64,000 bases of DNA from Pseudarthrobacter siccitolerans (GTDB lineage: Bacteria; Actinomycetota; Actinomycetes; Actinomycetales; Micrococcaceae). Shown here one piece after another: positions 1 to 8,139 of the stretch. The notes beneath the pieces are model-generated. The model was not told the DNA's origin. It saw nothing but the letters and a program-made list of their open reading frames with translations, and did no database searches. How positions within the stretch are numbered: the first letter of the stretch is position 1; each line of letters opens with the position of its first letter. The position numbers and the translations under genes are program-made. The stretch spans positions 2,232,001 through 2,296,000 of the forward strand of contig NZ_JAUSXB010000001.1 of NCBI RefSeq assembly GCF_030823375.1. The letters run 5' to 3'.

Positions 1-1749
1 GCCTGCGCCTGCGGAGCGCTGGCCACCGGTACGGGTGCCTGCACCGGCGCCGGCTGCGGCTCGCTGGCCTGTTGCCGGACGTCCGTTGCGCTGTCCGCCT
101 GAGGAAGCCGGGCGGCCGGAGGAAGCCGGGCGACCGGTGCCGCCGCGGGGAGCGTCGCTGCGGGTTACGCGTGAATCGGTGCGTCCGTCGGAACCGCGGC
201 CGGCCGCTGCACGGCCACCTGCCGCGGGGACGTCATTGCGGTGGGTGGAAGCAGCGGTGCCGCGGCCACGGGCGTTGCGGCGGGCAGCCGCTGCCGCAAT
301 GGCGCGGTCCTCGTTCTGCTCGGCAACCCGGTCGAAGGCTGCACGGGCTTCCGTGCGGCCTTCAAAAGCAACTGCCCGGCGCTCGGAACGCGGAACGTCG
401 GTGCGGACGGCCTCGGCCCCGACCTTGCCGCGTCCACCACGGCCGCCGCGTCCACCCGCGGTGGGGGCAGCCTGGCGGCGGGCGCGCTTGCGCTCGGCGT
501 TGGCACCCGTTGAGGTGCCGCCGCCCTGCTTGGAAGCCTTGGCAGCCAGCAGCGCGGCGCGGGTCCGGGGATCGACCTTGTCCGCGATGTCGCCGGTCAG
601 TTCGCCAACAATCGGCGAGTTGGCGGTGACGCGCTCGAAGTTGACGTCCACTCCGGCGGCCTTCATCAGCTTCTTCACGTCGGTCTGCTGCTCGGGCAGG
701 GTGATGGTCACAACGGTGCCATCGGAACCGGCGCGGGCGGTACGGCCTGAACGGTGCAGGTAGGCCTTGTGCTCGGTGGGCGGATCAACGTGGATGACCA
801 GTTCGACGTCGTCCACGTGCACACCGCGGGCGGCGACGTCGGTTGCCACCAGGACGCGGACATCGCCGGAGGAGAACTCGGCGAGGTTGCGGTCACGGGC
901 ATTCTGCGAGAGGTTGCCATGCAGGTCCACGGCGGGGATCCCGGCGTCGGTGAGGGTCTTGGCCAGCTTGCGGGCGTGATGCTTGGTCCGCATGAAGAGG
1001 ACGCGGCGGCCGGCGCCGGAGGCGAGCTCCACGATCAGCTGCTTCTTGACGGTCTGGTCATTGACCACCAGGACGTGGTGTTCCATGGTGGTCACCGCGG
1101 CCTGCGGGTCGTCCACGGAGTGGGTGAGCGGGTTGGACAGGTAGCGCTGGACGATCTTGTCCACGCCGTTGTCCAGGGTTGCGGAGAAGAGCAGGCGCTG
1201 GCCCTGGCTGGGGGTCATGTCCATGAGCTTCTTGACCACGGGCAGGAAGCCGAGGTCGGCCATGTGGTCGGCCTCGTCCAGGACGGTGATTTCCACGGCC
1301 TCAAGGGTAAGGATGCGCTGGCGGATCAGGTCCTCCAGGCGGCCGGGGCAGGCGATCACAATGTCGACGCCGGCGCGCAGGGCCTTTTCCTGGCGGGCCT
1401 GGGAGATGCCTCCGTAGATCACGGTGGTGTTCAGGCCGGCAGCCTTGGCCAGCGGCTCGATGGTGGCGTTGATCTGGGTGGCCAGTTCGCGGGTGGGCGC
1501 CAGCACCAGGCCCATGGGGCGGCCGGGCTTGCGGAAGTGCTTGGCTTCCCGCTCAGCGAGTCGTGCTACAAGCGGGATGGCGAACGCGATGGTCTTGCCG
1601 GAGCCGGTGCGGCCGCGGCCCAGGACGTCGCGTCCTGCCAGCGTGTCAGGGAGGGTCTTCACCTGGATGGGGAACGGCTCGGTGATTCCCTGTGCGGTGA
1701 GGGTGTCGGCAAGGGCTTTGGGCGTGCCGAGGGCAGCAAAAGTAGTCAA
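1..1749 (-). CDS. DEAD-box ATP-dependent RNA helicase (3' end outside window)
   Basis: Unwinds or remodels RNA with ATP; actinobacterial relatives act in ribosome assembly and cold adaptation. The reverse strand encodes the helicase core in order: Q motif (FPIQ), Walker A GRTGSGKT near residue 46, PTRELA, DEAD, SAT, and motif VI HRSGRTARAG. After about 400 residues follows a long low-complexity Arg/Gly/Ala/Ser-rich tail, still open at the window edge, so the stop is not seen. The start is a TTG at 1749 with GAAAG (1764-1760) at good spacing; a second TTG at 1755 is too close to that site. The basic tail is typical of RNA-binding extensions. The leader upstream is unusually long and structured. 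Very sure of the family, less of the exact start. Confidence 0.93.
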   Translation of the reverse strand, partial: MTTFAALGTPKALADTLTAQGITEPFPIQVKTLPDTLAGRDVLGRGRTGSGKTIAFAIPLVARLAEREAKHFRKPGRPMGLVLAPTRELATQINATIEPLAKAAGLNTTVIYGGISQARQEKALRAGVDIVIACPGRLEDLIRQRILTLEAVEITVLDEADHMADLGFLPVVKKLMDMTPSQGQRLLFSATLDNGVDKIVQRYLSNPLTHSVDDPQAAVTTMEHHVLVVNDQTVKKQLIVELASGAGRRVLFMRTKHHARKLAKTLTDAGIPAVDLHGNLSQNARDRNLAEFSSGDVRVLVATDVAARGVHVDDVELVIHVDPPTEHKAYLHRSGRTARAGSDGTVVTITLPEQQTDVKKLMKAAGVDVNFERVTANSPIVGELTGDIADKVDPRTRAALLAAKASKQGGGTSTGANAERKRARRQAAPTAGGRGGRGGRGKVGAEAVRTDVPRSERRAVAFEGRTEARAAFDRVAEQNEDRAIAAAAARRNARGRGTAASTHRNDVPAAGGRAAAGRGSDGRTDSRVTRSDAPRGGTGRPASSGRPASSGGQRNGRPATGQRAAAGAGAGTRTGGQRSAGAG

Positions 1750-1770
1750 AGTCAAAGGTCTTTCAGGCGG

Positions 1771-1784
1771 TATCCGTACGGATA
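1771..1784. promoter_or_regulatory. 14-nt perfect palindrome in helicase leader
   Basis: TATCCGTACGGATA reads the same on both strands and lies about 20 bases upstream of the helicase start, just upstream of its ribosome binding site. It could be an operator or an RNA stem that affects translation. No regulator is assigned. Confidence 0.4.
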
Positions 1785-1851
1785 TCGGCCCCCGACGCCG
1801 GTTGGCCAAGGGGGTTCGCCGAAGAAAATTCAGGTGATCAACCAGCCTGCT

Positions 1852-1870
1852 GCCGCTTATACAAAGCGGC
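1852..1870 (-). promoter_or_regulatory. Leader hairpin upstream of helicase
   Basis: GCCGCTT (1852-1858) and AAGCGGC (1864-1870) form a perfect 7-bp stem with a 5-base loop, about 100 bases upstream of the helicase start. It is probably part of the leader RNA fold. Confidence 0.4.
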
Positions 1871-1922
1871 GGCCGGGACCAAATGGAACGCGTTCATCGA
1901 CGCAGGATGTGCCTCTCACATG

Positions 1923-1958
1923 AAAAAAGCCCTGTCCCCAAAGTTCGGGGTACATGGG
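1923..1958 (-). terminator. Terminator-like hairpin, possible attenuator
   Basis: On the minus strand a stem of CCC, TGT and CCCC segments pairing with GGGG, ACA and GGG (1930-1939 with 1947-1958, two single-base bulges, 7-base loop) is followed by six T residues (1928-1923). No minus-strand gene ends here, because the next feature to the right is a divergent gene. It may therefore be an attenuator in the helicase leader, or stop antisense transcripts. Confidence 0.5.
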
Positions 1959-2098
1959 CATCACTGCACATCAAGTTCCACCAGTCTACCATCCCGCGCG
2001 CACTTCCCTTCCCGCCCTGCTTCTCCCCCTCCCCGATGGGGCCGGGCACTAGCTGGTTGGGCGTTGCCAACACCGCCGCAGCGGGGCAGGGTTGAGGC

Positions 2099-2866
2099 AT
2101 GACGGAACACGCTGCCCACCAGCAGGAACACCAGGCAACTCACGACGGCGGCCCCGGCCTCGCGGGGCACGCGGGCTCCGCGCGCGGTGAGGGAATAGGC
2201 GGTCAGGGCATAAGGGACGCGGCGGCGCTGTGGGACGAGCGGTACCGCAGCAAGCCCCAGGTCTGGAGTGGCAAGCCGAACCCCCAACTGGTGCGGGAAG
2301 CCGGCGGACTCCGGCCGGGCCATGCGCTGGACCTGGGCTGCGGCGAAGGGGCGGACGCCATTTGGCTGGCCCAGCACGGCTGGACCGTCACCGCCGTCGA
2401 CGTTTCCGCCGTTGCACTGGAACGGGCGCACGGCCACGAGAAGGCGGCGCTCGCGCGGGAAAGCGTGCACGCGGCCGAGGGCGCCATCGCCAGCCGGATC
2501 CACTGGCAGCAGGCCGATCTCGAGCAGTGGCAGCCGGAGGACTCGTTCGACCTTGTGACCTCGCAGTTCCTCCACTCCCAGGAGCTGGCCTGGCAGGGAC
2601 CGCTCCGCGCCGCCGCCGCGGCCGTCAGGCCAGGCGGAACCCTGCTGGTGGTGGGCCACCACCCGGACCGGTTGCCGCCTTGGGGAGGGGCGCACACCCA
2701 CCACAACATGTTCTACACCGCTGACGAGCTGGTCCGGGAGCTGGAACTGGACAGCCCTGAGTGGCAGCTGGAAGTACAGACCAGCCGGGAGCGGCCGGTG
2801 ACCGGACCGGAGGGCCAGCAGGCCACCATTGCCGATGTGGTGGTCCGGGCCAGCCGGCTCCCCTGA
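2099..2866 (+). CDS. class I SAM-dependent methyltransferase
   Basis: A 255-residue methyltransferase with a Rossmann fold. Motif I, ALDLGCGEGADAIWLAQHG near residue 75, binds S-adenosylmethionine; an acidic VDVS follows at the second strand, and FDLVTSQFLH plus VRPGGTLLVVGHH fit motifs II and III. The layout resembles TehB-type and other small-molecule methyltransferases; the substrate cannot be told. The first 40 residues are His/Gly-rich and probably disordered. The ATG follows an AGGG/GAGG purine stretch. It stands alone, divergent from the helicase and convergent with the MFS gene, whose stop lies only 13 bases beyond its own. Confidence 0.85.
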   Translation: MTEHAAHQQEHQATHDGGPGLAGHAGSARGEGIGGQGIRDAAALWDERYRSKPQVWSGKPNPQLVREAGGLRPGHALDLGCGEGADAIWLAQHGWTVTAVDVSAVALERAHGHEKAALARESVHAAEGAIASRIHWQQADLEQWQPEDSFDLVTSQFLHSQELAWQGPLRAAAAAVRPGGTLLVVGHHPDRLPPWGGAHTHHNMFYTADELVRELELDSPEWQLEVQTSRERPVTGPEGQQATIADVVVRASRLP

Positions 2867-2879
2867 ATCCTGCCGCCGG

Positions 2880-4325
2880 CTACTGCCCAACCGCCCGGCT
2901 GGTGACCCGGGGCGCCACCGCCACCGCGGCTGCGGCGAGCACGGCGGTAAGGCCGAAGACCCCGGCGAAGGATTCGATCGTCGTCGTGAACGCGGCGAAA
3001 ACGATGCCCGTGGTGGCCAGTGCCAGCGCGCCGCCCAGCGAGTCTGAGATGGACATGGCCGAGCTGTTGAAGCCCTCGTTCTCCTTGCTCGACAGCGCCA
3101 GGGTCATCACGCTCAGCCGCGGATAAAGCAGGCCCATGCCGCCGCCCGCGAGGATCCACCCGGCGATGACGACGACGGGTGGCCAGTGCAGCGCGGTGGT
3201 CGCCAACGCGAGGAGTACAGCCGCGAGGACCATCATTGAGCCGGTCCGGACGGCGCCGCGATGGGATAACCGGGTACCGAGGCGTCCTTGGACGGCCGCT
3301 GCCCCCGCCCAAGCAAGCGCTCCGCCGGTGAGGGTAAGGCCCGCAAAGGTGGGCGCGAACTCGTACTGCTCGATCAGCAGGTACGGCAGGTAGACCTCCG
3401 CGCCGAAGAACCCGGCGGACGCGAGCCCGCGGACCAGGATCACGCTGGGCAAGCCGCGGCGGGCGGCGAGCGTACCCTGCGGCACCAGCGGCCGCACGGC
3501 CACCAGCGCAATCACGACGGCGGCCACAGCCAGGAATGCCGGCGCGGCGGCGAAGCCGGGGAGGCGGACTTCCCGCGAGAGGTTCAGACCGAGCACGGCG
3601 AGCGCGGCCAGGCTGGCCCAAGCGAGGCGGCCTAAGGCCCACGGCGCTGGCGGCTGGGCCGCGACATCGTCCTGTCCCCGGCCCGGCCCCATGTTCCGCA
3701 ACACCGGAACGATCATCATCAGGGCTGGAATGACCAGCCCCACCACGCCCAGGAACACCCAGTGCCAGCTGAACACCTGCGCCACCAGGCCGGCGGCAAA
3801 CGGCCCAACGAGGGACGGGATCACCCAGGCCGCGGAGAAGGCGGCGAAGATCTTGGGGTGCAGCAGCCCCGGGTAAATCCGGGCTACCAATACATACAGC
3901 GCCACTGTCAGGGCGCCGCCGCCCAGCCCTTGCACCAGCCTGCCCGCCACGAGCAGCGGCATGGACACAGCGGTGCCCGCGATCAGCAGTCCCGCGACGA
4001 ACAGCGCCACGGACCCATAGAGGGGGACCGTGGGGCCGCGGCGGTCGGACCAGTTCCCGGCTGCAACCATCCCGATCACCCCGGTTGCGAGCGGGCCCGC
4101 GAAGGCCAAGGCGTAGAGGTCCGCGCCGTGCAGTTCGCGGCTCACCACGGGCATGATGGTGGTCACGGCAAGGGATTCGAACGCGGCCAGAAACACCAGC
4201 GCGCAGGTGCCGATGGTCACCCACAGGTACGGCCGCTGCAGGATGCCGGATTGGGTGTCTGCCGGGGGAAGGGTTGTGTCGCGCACGCTCTGGCCCGATC
4301 GGTTGCTTATCTTTCCTGCCAGCAT
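2880..4325 (-). CDS. MFS transporter, drug-exporter-like
   Basis: A major facilitator protein of about 481 residues with some 12-14 hydrophobic segments. The N-terminal half has the GNWSDRRGPTVPLYG loop between TM2 and TM3 (motif A type), the RLVQGLGGGAL segment (motif B) and a motif C-like stretch WVIPSLVGPFAAGLV, which is usual for proton-driven antiporters (efflux). The reading frame stays open to 4418, but the preceding regulator ends at 4346, so the ATG at 4325 is chosen; its ribosome binding site is weak and a GTG at 4286 is possible. It lies 20 bases behind the Lrp/AsnC gene on the same strand, so the two are probably co-transcribed and the regulator may control export of its effector. 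Confidence 0.85.
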   Translation of the reverse strand: MLAGKISNRSGQSVRDTTLPPADTQSGILQRPYLWVTIGTCALVFLAAFESLAVTTIMPVVSRELHGADLYALAFAGPLATGVIGMVAAGNWSDRRGPTVPLYGSVALFVAGLLIAGTAVSMPLLVAGRLVQGLGGGALTVALYVLVARIYPGLLHPKIFAAFSAAWVIPSLVGPFAAGLVAQVFSWHWVFLGVVGLVIPALMMIVPVLRNMGPGRGQDDVAAQPPAPWALGRLAWASLAALAVLGLNLSREVRLPGFAAAPAFLAVAAVVIALVAVRPLVPQGTLAARRGLPSVILVRGLASAGFFGAEVYLPYLLIEQYEFAPTFAGLTLTGGALAWAGAAAVQGRLGTRLSHRGAVRTGSMMVLAAVLLALATTALHWPPVVVIAGWILAGGGMGLLYPRLSVMTLALSSKENEGFNSSAMSISDSLGGALALATTGIVFAAFTTTIESFAGVFGLTAVLAAAAVAVAPRVTSRAVGQ

Positions 4326-4345
4326 AGCCGCCGGGTACGATGCAC

Positions 4346-5377
4346 CTACGCGGCGCCAGCCACGGCAGCAGGAACGATGACGCGTCCAGTGGCCGTCGAG
4401 TCCCGGTTCAGCATCCACCCCACCCGCTTGACAGTACTCAGCATCACTACGCTCTCCACCAGCTCAATTGCGGGGATCCGCTGCTGCAGGGCGAGCTCGG
4501 CGTTCATCACATCGGCCAGCGACTGCAACCACATGATGATCACAAAGTTGGTGCGGCCCGTAGTGGAGGCACTGAGCCGGACGTTGCGCAGGCCCCTGAG
4601 CTCGGCCGCGGCAGTCTCATGCTGTCCTGGCGGGACGTTGGCGAACCACTGGCATGTCACAGGGTAGCCGGAGAACTTCTGCGCCACTTCGCAGCGGAAG
4701 GAGAGCACCCTGCTGGCGAGGACCCGGTTCAGCTGGCGCTGCACCGTGGCCGGGTGGCGGCCCAGCTCCCGGGCGATGTCGGCCGCCGTGGCCCGCCCGT
4801 CCCTGGCAAGGAAGGGAAGCAGTGCCAGGTGGCTTTCAGGCAGGGGCTCCACAACGGCTTCCGGGGGTGCGGACCCTGCCGCTTCGGGACCCGCCTTCGC
4901 CTGCAGCGCCGCGACCTGGGCTCGGTCCAGCACATTGAGGCGCCAGGCGTACCCGCCCGAGTGCAGCCTGGTGCACAGGGCGGTCTGGTACTTCAGGAGA
5001 CCCTGGATGTCCTGGAGCCGGGACGCCACGGCCGTAGTGAACTCCTCCAGGGACCGGGTGAGGACCGTCAGCATCAGGTCCCTGTTGCTGGCGGCCTCCT
5101 CGATGGTAACGATCTCGGGGACCGCGGCCAACGCCTCCGTCACCTCAGCCCGGCGGTGCATTTCGCAGTCAACGTCCACGAGTGCAAGGCACATCTGTTT
5201 GGGGTCGCCCATCAAGTGGGCGGTCACCCAGGCCGCACCTGAACCGCGGACCCGTTCCCACCGTGCCGCAAGTGTAGTGGCGTGGACACCAAGAATTTCT
5301 CCTGCATCCGCCCAGCTGATCCTCGGCGCGATCTCCAGCGCGTTGATGAGGGCAAGGTCCTCCTCGCTCAGTTCCAT
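4346..5377 (-). CDS. Lrp/AsnC family regulator with two HTH-RAM modules
   Basis: A DNA-binding regulator of about 343 residues, twice the usual Lrp/AsnC length (about 150). It has an N-terminal AsnC-type helix-turn-helix (EEDLALINALEIAPR through GVHATTLAARWERV), a first ligand-binding RAM-like half, then a second helix-turn-helix (ALLPFLARDGRATAADIARELG) and a second RAM-like half ending near VVMLSTVKRVG. Such duplicated forms are common in actinobacteria. Three ATGs lie close together (5386, 5383, 5377); GGAAG just upstream is best spaced for the last. It is divergent from an M20 amidohydrolase and followed by an exporter, so it probably senses an amino acid or amide related to them. Confidence 0.87.
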   Translation of the reverse strand: MELSEEDLALINALEIAPRISWADAGEILGVHATTLAARWERVRGSGAAWVTAHLMGDPKQMCLALVDVDCEMHRRAEVTEALAAVPEIVTIEEAASNRDLMLTVLTRSLEEFTTAVASRLQDIQGLLKYQTALCTRLHSGGYAWRLNVLDRAQVAALQAKAGPEAAGSAPPEAVVEPLPESHLALLPFLARDGRATAADIARELGRHPATVQRQLNRVLASRVLSFRCEVAQKFSGYPVTCQWFANVPPGQHETAAAELRGLRNVRLSASTTGRTNFVIIMWLQSLADVMNAELALQQRIPAIELVESVVMLSTVKRVGWMLNRDSTATGRVIVPAAVAGAA

Positions 5378-5508
5378 ATTCATCATTCTTCCGGAGGGAT
5401 GCGCAAAACGTGGAAGACAAGGAGGGCTTCTGCATTTTTCGAGCAGTTTGAACATATGTGAACCAAGTCACCCCAGACTGGATAAAACTGATTCTTGGAG
5501 GAGCAGCA

Positions 5509-6759
5509 ATGACCATCACATCAGCGGCCAGGGAACTCCAGCCCGAACTCACCCGCTACCGCCACGCCATGCACCGGGAGCCGGAAATCGGCCTTGACCT
5601 GCCCCGGACGCAGGAGAAAGTCCTCCGGGCATTGGACGGGCTGCCTTACGAAATCACCCTGGGCAAGGAGACGACGTCGGTCACGGCGGTCCTGCGGGGC
5701 ACCGGCGGCAGAGCAGGAATGGGCGAAGCAGGGCAGGATCAGCCTGTGCCATCGGTCCTGCTCCGTGCCGACATGGACGGCCTGCCCGTCCAGGAGAAGA
5801 CCGGCGTCGACTACACCTCCCGGCTGGACGGCGCCATGCACGCCTGCGGCCACGACCTCCACATGGCCATGCTCGCCGGCGCCGCCACGCTGCTGGCCGA
5901 GAGCCGGCACCGCCTGGCGGGCGACGTCGTCCTGATGTTCCAGCCGGGCGAGGAAGGCTTCGATGGCGCCAGCTACATGATCCGTGAAGGTGTACTGGAC
6001 GCTCCCGGGCGCCGTGTGGACGCCGCGTACGGGATGCATGTGTTCTCCGCCCTCGAACCGCACGGCACCTTCGCCACCAAACCCGGCGTGATGCTCAGTG
6101 CGTCCGATGGCCTGGTGGTCACTGTCCTCGGCGCAGGCGGCCACGGCTCCGCCCCGCACACTGCCAAGGATCCGGTGACGGCGGCCGCCGAGATGGTCAC
6201 CGCGCTGCAGGTGATGATCACCCGCCAGTTCAACATGTTCGATCCCGTGGTCCTGTCCGTCGGTATCCTCCATGCCGGCACCAAGCGGAACGTCATCCCG
6301 GAGACCGCGCGGATCGAGGCCACCATCCGGACGTTCTCCGAAGCCTCCCGGGTAAAGCTGATGGACTCGATTCCGCGCCTCCTGCAGGGCATCGCGGCAG
6401 CGCACGGCCTGGAGGTGGACGTCGACTACCAGCAGGAGTACCCGATCACCATCACTGACGCGGATGAAACCCATACTGCCGAGAACGTCATCACCGGGAT
6501 GTTCGGCGACTCCCGGCTCTCCCGCTGGGCCACTCCCCTGAGCGGCTCGGAGGACTTCTCCAGGGTGCTCGCCGAAGTACCCGGCACCTTCATCGGCCTC
6601 AGTGCCGTCCCGCAGGGCGCTGACCATGCCGCCTCCCCGTTCAACCACTCGCCGTATGCAACGTTCGACGACGGCGTGCTGGCTGACGGCGCCGCCCTCT
6701 ACGCGGAACTGGCCATGCAGCGCCTTGCGGCGCTTTCGTCCACGCGCACCAACTCCTGA
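5509..6759 (+). CDS. M20 family metallopeptidase / amidohydrolase
   Basis: A zinc amidohydrolase of 416 residues in the hippurate hydrolase, IAA-amino acid hydrolase and N-acyl-amino acid amidase group, which cleave N-acyl or amide bonds in the cytoplasm. Metal-site motifs are present: RADMDGLPVQEKTG, HACGHDLHMAM (Cys and His ligands), FQPGEEGFDGA (Glu pair) and the dimerisation-domain GAGGHGSAPH; the final His lies near SPFNHSPY. The frame opens at 5458, but the ATG at 5509 has a strong GGAGGA 7 bases upstream and starts the conserved region. It is followed after 26 bases by an MHS symporter, which likely imports the substrate or a product, and is divergent from the Lrp-type regulator. Confidence 0.9.
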   Translation: MTITSAARELQPELTRYRHAMHREPEIGLDLPRTQEKVLRALDGLPYEITLGKETTSVTAVLRGTGGRAGMGEAGQDQPVPSVLLRADMDGLPVQEKTGVDYTSRLDGAMHACGHDLHMAMLAGAATLLAESRHRLAGDVVLMFQPGEEGFDGASYMIREGVLDAPGRRVDAAYGMHVFSALEPHGTFATKPGVMLSASDGLVVTVLGAGGHGSAPHTAKDPVTAAAEMVTALQVMITRQFNMFDPVVLSVGILHAGTKRNVIPETARIEATIRTFSEASRVKLMDSIPRLLQGIAAAHGLEVDVDYQQEYPITITDADETHTAENVITGMFGDSRLSRWATPLSGSEDFSRVLAEVPGTFIGLSAVPQGADHAASPFNHSPYATFDDGVLADGAALYAELAMQRLAALSSTRTNS

Positions 6760-6785
6760 TCCACCCTTCCAGGAAGAGAACTCAG

Positions 6786-8075
6786 ATGACCACTATCGTC
6801 AACCCGCAGCGCACCGCACGGGCTGCACTGCGGAAAACCATCGTCGGGACCGGGATCGGCAATGCCGTCGAATGGTACGACTGGGCGATTTATGCAACCT
6901 TTACCCCCTTCATAGCCAGCCAGTTGTTCAGCAAGGCGGACCCGGCGTCGGCCGTTCTGTCCACGCTGGCGATCTTCGCCGTCGGCTTCGTCGCCCGGCC
7001 CTTCGGCGGCTTCCTGTTCGGCTGGATCGGCGACCGTGTGGGCCGTAAGACGTCCATGACCCTCGCGGTGGGCTTGGCGTCGCTCGGCAGCCTAATGATC
7101 GGCATTGCGCCCACCTTCGCCAGCGTCGGGGCGTGGGCGTCACTGATGCTGCTGGTGGCCCGGCTGGTGCAGGGCCTGGCGCACGGCGGCGAGCTGCCGT
7201 CGTCGCAGACGTACCTTTCTGAGATGGCCCCGAAGGAAAAGCGCGGCTTCTGGGCCACCCTGATCTACACCTCGGGGACCGTGGGCATCCTGTTCGGCAC
7301 GCTGCTGGGCGCGGTCCTGAACATGGCACTGAGCACCGACGCCATGAATGCCTGGGGCTGGCGTATCCCGTTCCTGATCGGCGCGGCACTGGGGCTGTAC
7401 GCCCTGATCATGCGGTCCCGGCTGCACGAAACCGAGGCGTTCGAGAGCGAATCCGCCGGCACGAAGCGTGCTCCGATTTGGCCGCAGATCGTCCGCCACC
7501 GGAAGCAGGCCCTGCAGGTCATCGGCCTGACCGTGGGGCTCACGGTGATCTACTACATCTGGGGTGTGGTGGCCCCTAGCTACGCCACCACTGCGCTGAA
7601 GATCGACCGCGGCGAAGCACTGTGGGCCGGCGTGGTCGGGAACATCGTGTTCATCGCGGCGCTGCCGGTGTGGGGCAAGCTGTCTGACAAGATCGGCCGC
7701 AAGAAGGTGCTGTGGTCCGGCGCCATCGGATCCGCCGTGATGCACTTCCCCATGACCTGGCTGCTGAAGGACTCAGCATGGCAGCTGGCCGTCAGCATGT
7801 CCGTGATGCTGATCTTCATCGCAGCGAGCGCCGCGATTGTCCCGGCCGTGTACGCGGAACTCTTCCCCACCAGTATCCGCACCGTGGGAGTAGGCGTCCC
7901 GTACTCCATCTGCGTGGCACTGTTCGGCGGCACAGCCCCGTACCTGCAGCAGTGGCTCGGCACCACCCTCCACGTGCCTGACCTGTTCAATGTCTACGCC
8001 GTGCTGCTGCTGGTGGTCAGTGCCGCGTTCGTATTCACCATCCCGGAGACGAAGGGCAAGGACCTCACCCACTAG
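6786..8075 (+). CDS. MFS transporter, metabolite:H+ symporter (MHS) family
   Basis: A 429-residue proton symporter for organic acids or amino-acid-like compounds. The N-terminus has the MHS signature GTGIGNAVEWYDWAIYA, followed by RPFGGFLFGWIGDRVGRKT (motif A) and RLVQGLAHGGELPSSQTYL; the second half repeats WGKLSDKIGRKKVL. Twelve membrane segments are expected. AGGAAGAG stands 11 bases before the ATG. It forms an operon with the amidohydrolase just upstream, which suggests uptake of an N-acyl amino acid or a related acid. A strong hairpin follows the stop. Confidence 0.92.
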   Translation: MTTIVNPQRTARAALRKTIVGTGIGNAVEWYDWAIYATFTPFIASQLFSKADPASAVLSTLAIFAVGFVARPFGGFLFGWIGDRVGRKTSMTLAVGLASLGSLMIGIAPTFASVGAWASLMLLVARLVQGLAHGGELPSSQTYLSEMAPKEKRGFWATLIYTSGTVGILFGTLLGAVLNMALSTDAMNAWGWRIPFLIGAALGLYALIMRSRLHETEAFESESAGTKRAPIWPQIVRHRKQALQVIGLTVGLTVIYYIWGVVAPSYATTALKIDRGEALWAGVVGNIVFIAALPVWGKLSDKIGRKKVLWSGAIGSAVMHFPMTWLLKDSAWQLAVSMSVMLIFIAASAAIVPAVYAELFPTSIRTVGVGVPYSICVALFGGTAPYLQQWLGTTLHVPDLFNVYAVLLLVVSAAFVFTIPETKGKDLTH

Positions 8076-8087
8076 TCTTCCCAGGCA

Positions 8088-8135
8088 GGTAGCAGCAGGT
8101 GCCGTCATGAGCTCATAACGGCACCTGCTGCTACC
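8088..8135. terminator. 18-bp perfect hairpin between convergent genes
   Basis: GGTAGCAGCAGGTGCCGT (8088-8105) pairs fully with 8118-8135 across a 12-base loop that itself contains the palindrome ATGAGCTCAT. It lies between the convergent MHS and CynX-type genes and can serve both strands. Its arm resembles the long palindrome at 50588-50653. Confidence 0.85.
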
Positions 8136-8139
8136 CGTT

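Larger units (their letters stand above)
1756..2098. other. Intergenic region with structured helicase leader
   Basis: These 343 bases hold no convincing gene. Read on the minus strand towards the helicase they contain a terminator-like hairpin with a T-run (1923-1958), a perfect 7-bp stem (1852-1870) and a 14-nt palindrome (1771-1784). The upstream neighbour on the right, a methyltransferase, is divergent, so the hairpins cannot serve its 3' end. The region is best read as promoter plus a long 5' untranslated leader of the helicase. Confidence 0.5.

Noticed and set aside
754..1923. 389-residue open frame on the plus strand opposite the helicase
   Set aside because: Antisense shadow of the helicase gene; the product has no family likeness and an unnatural Gly/His/Val composition.
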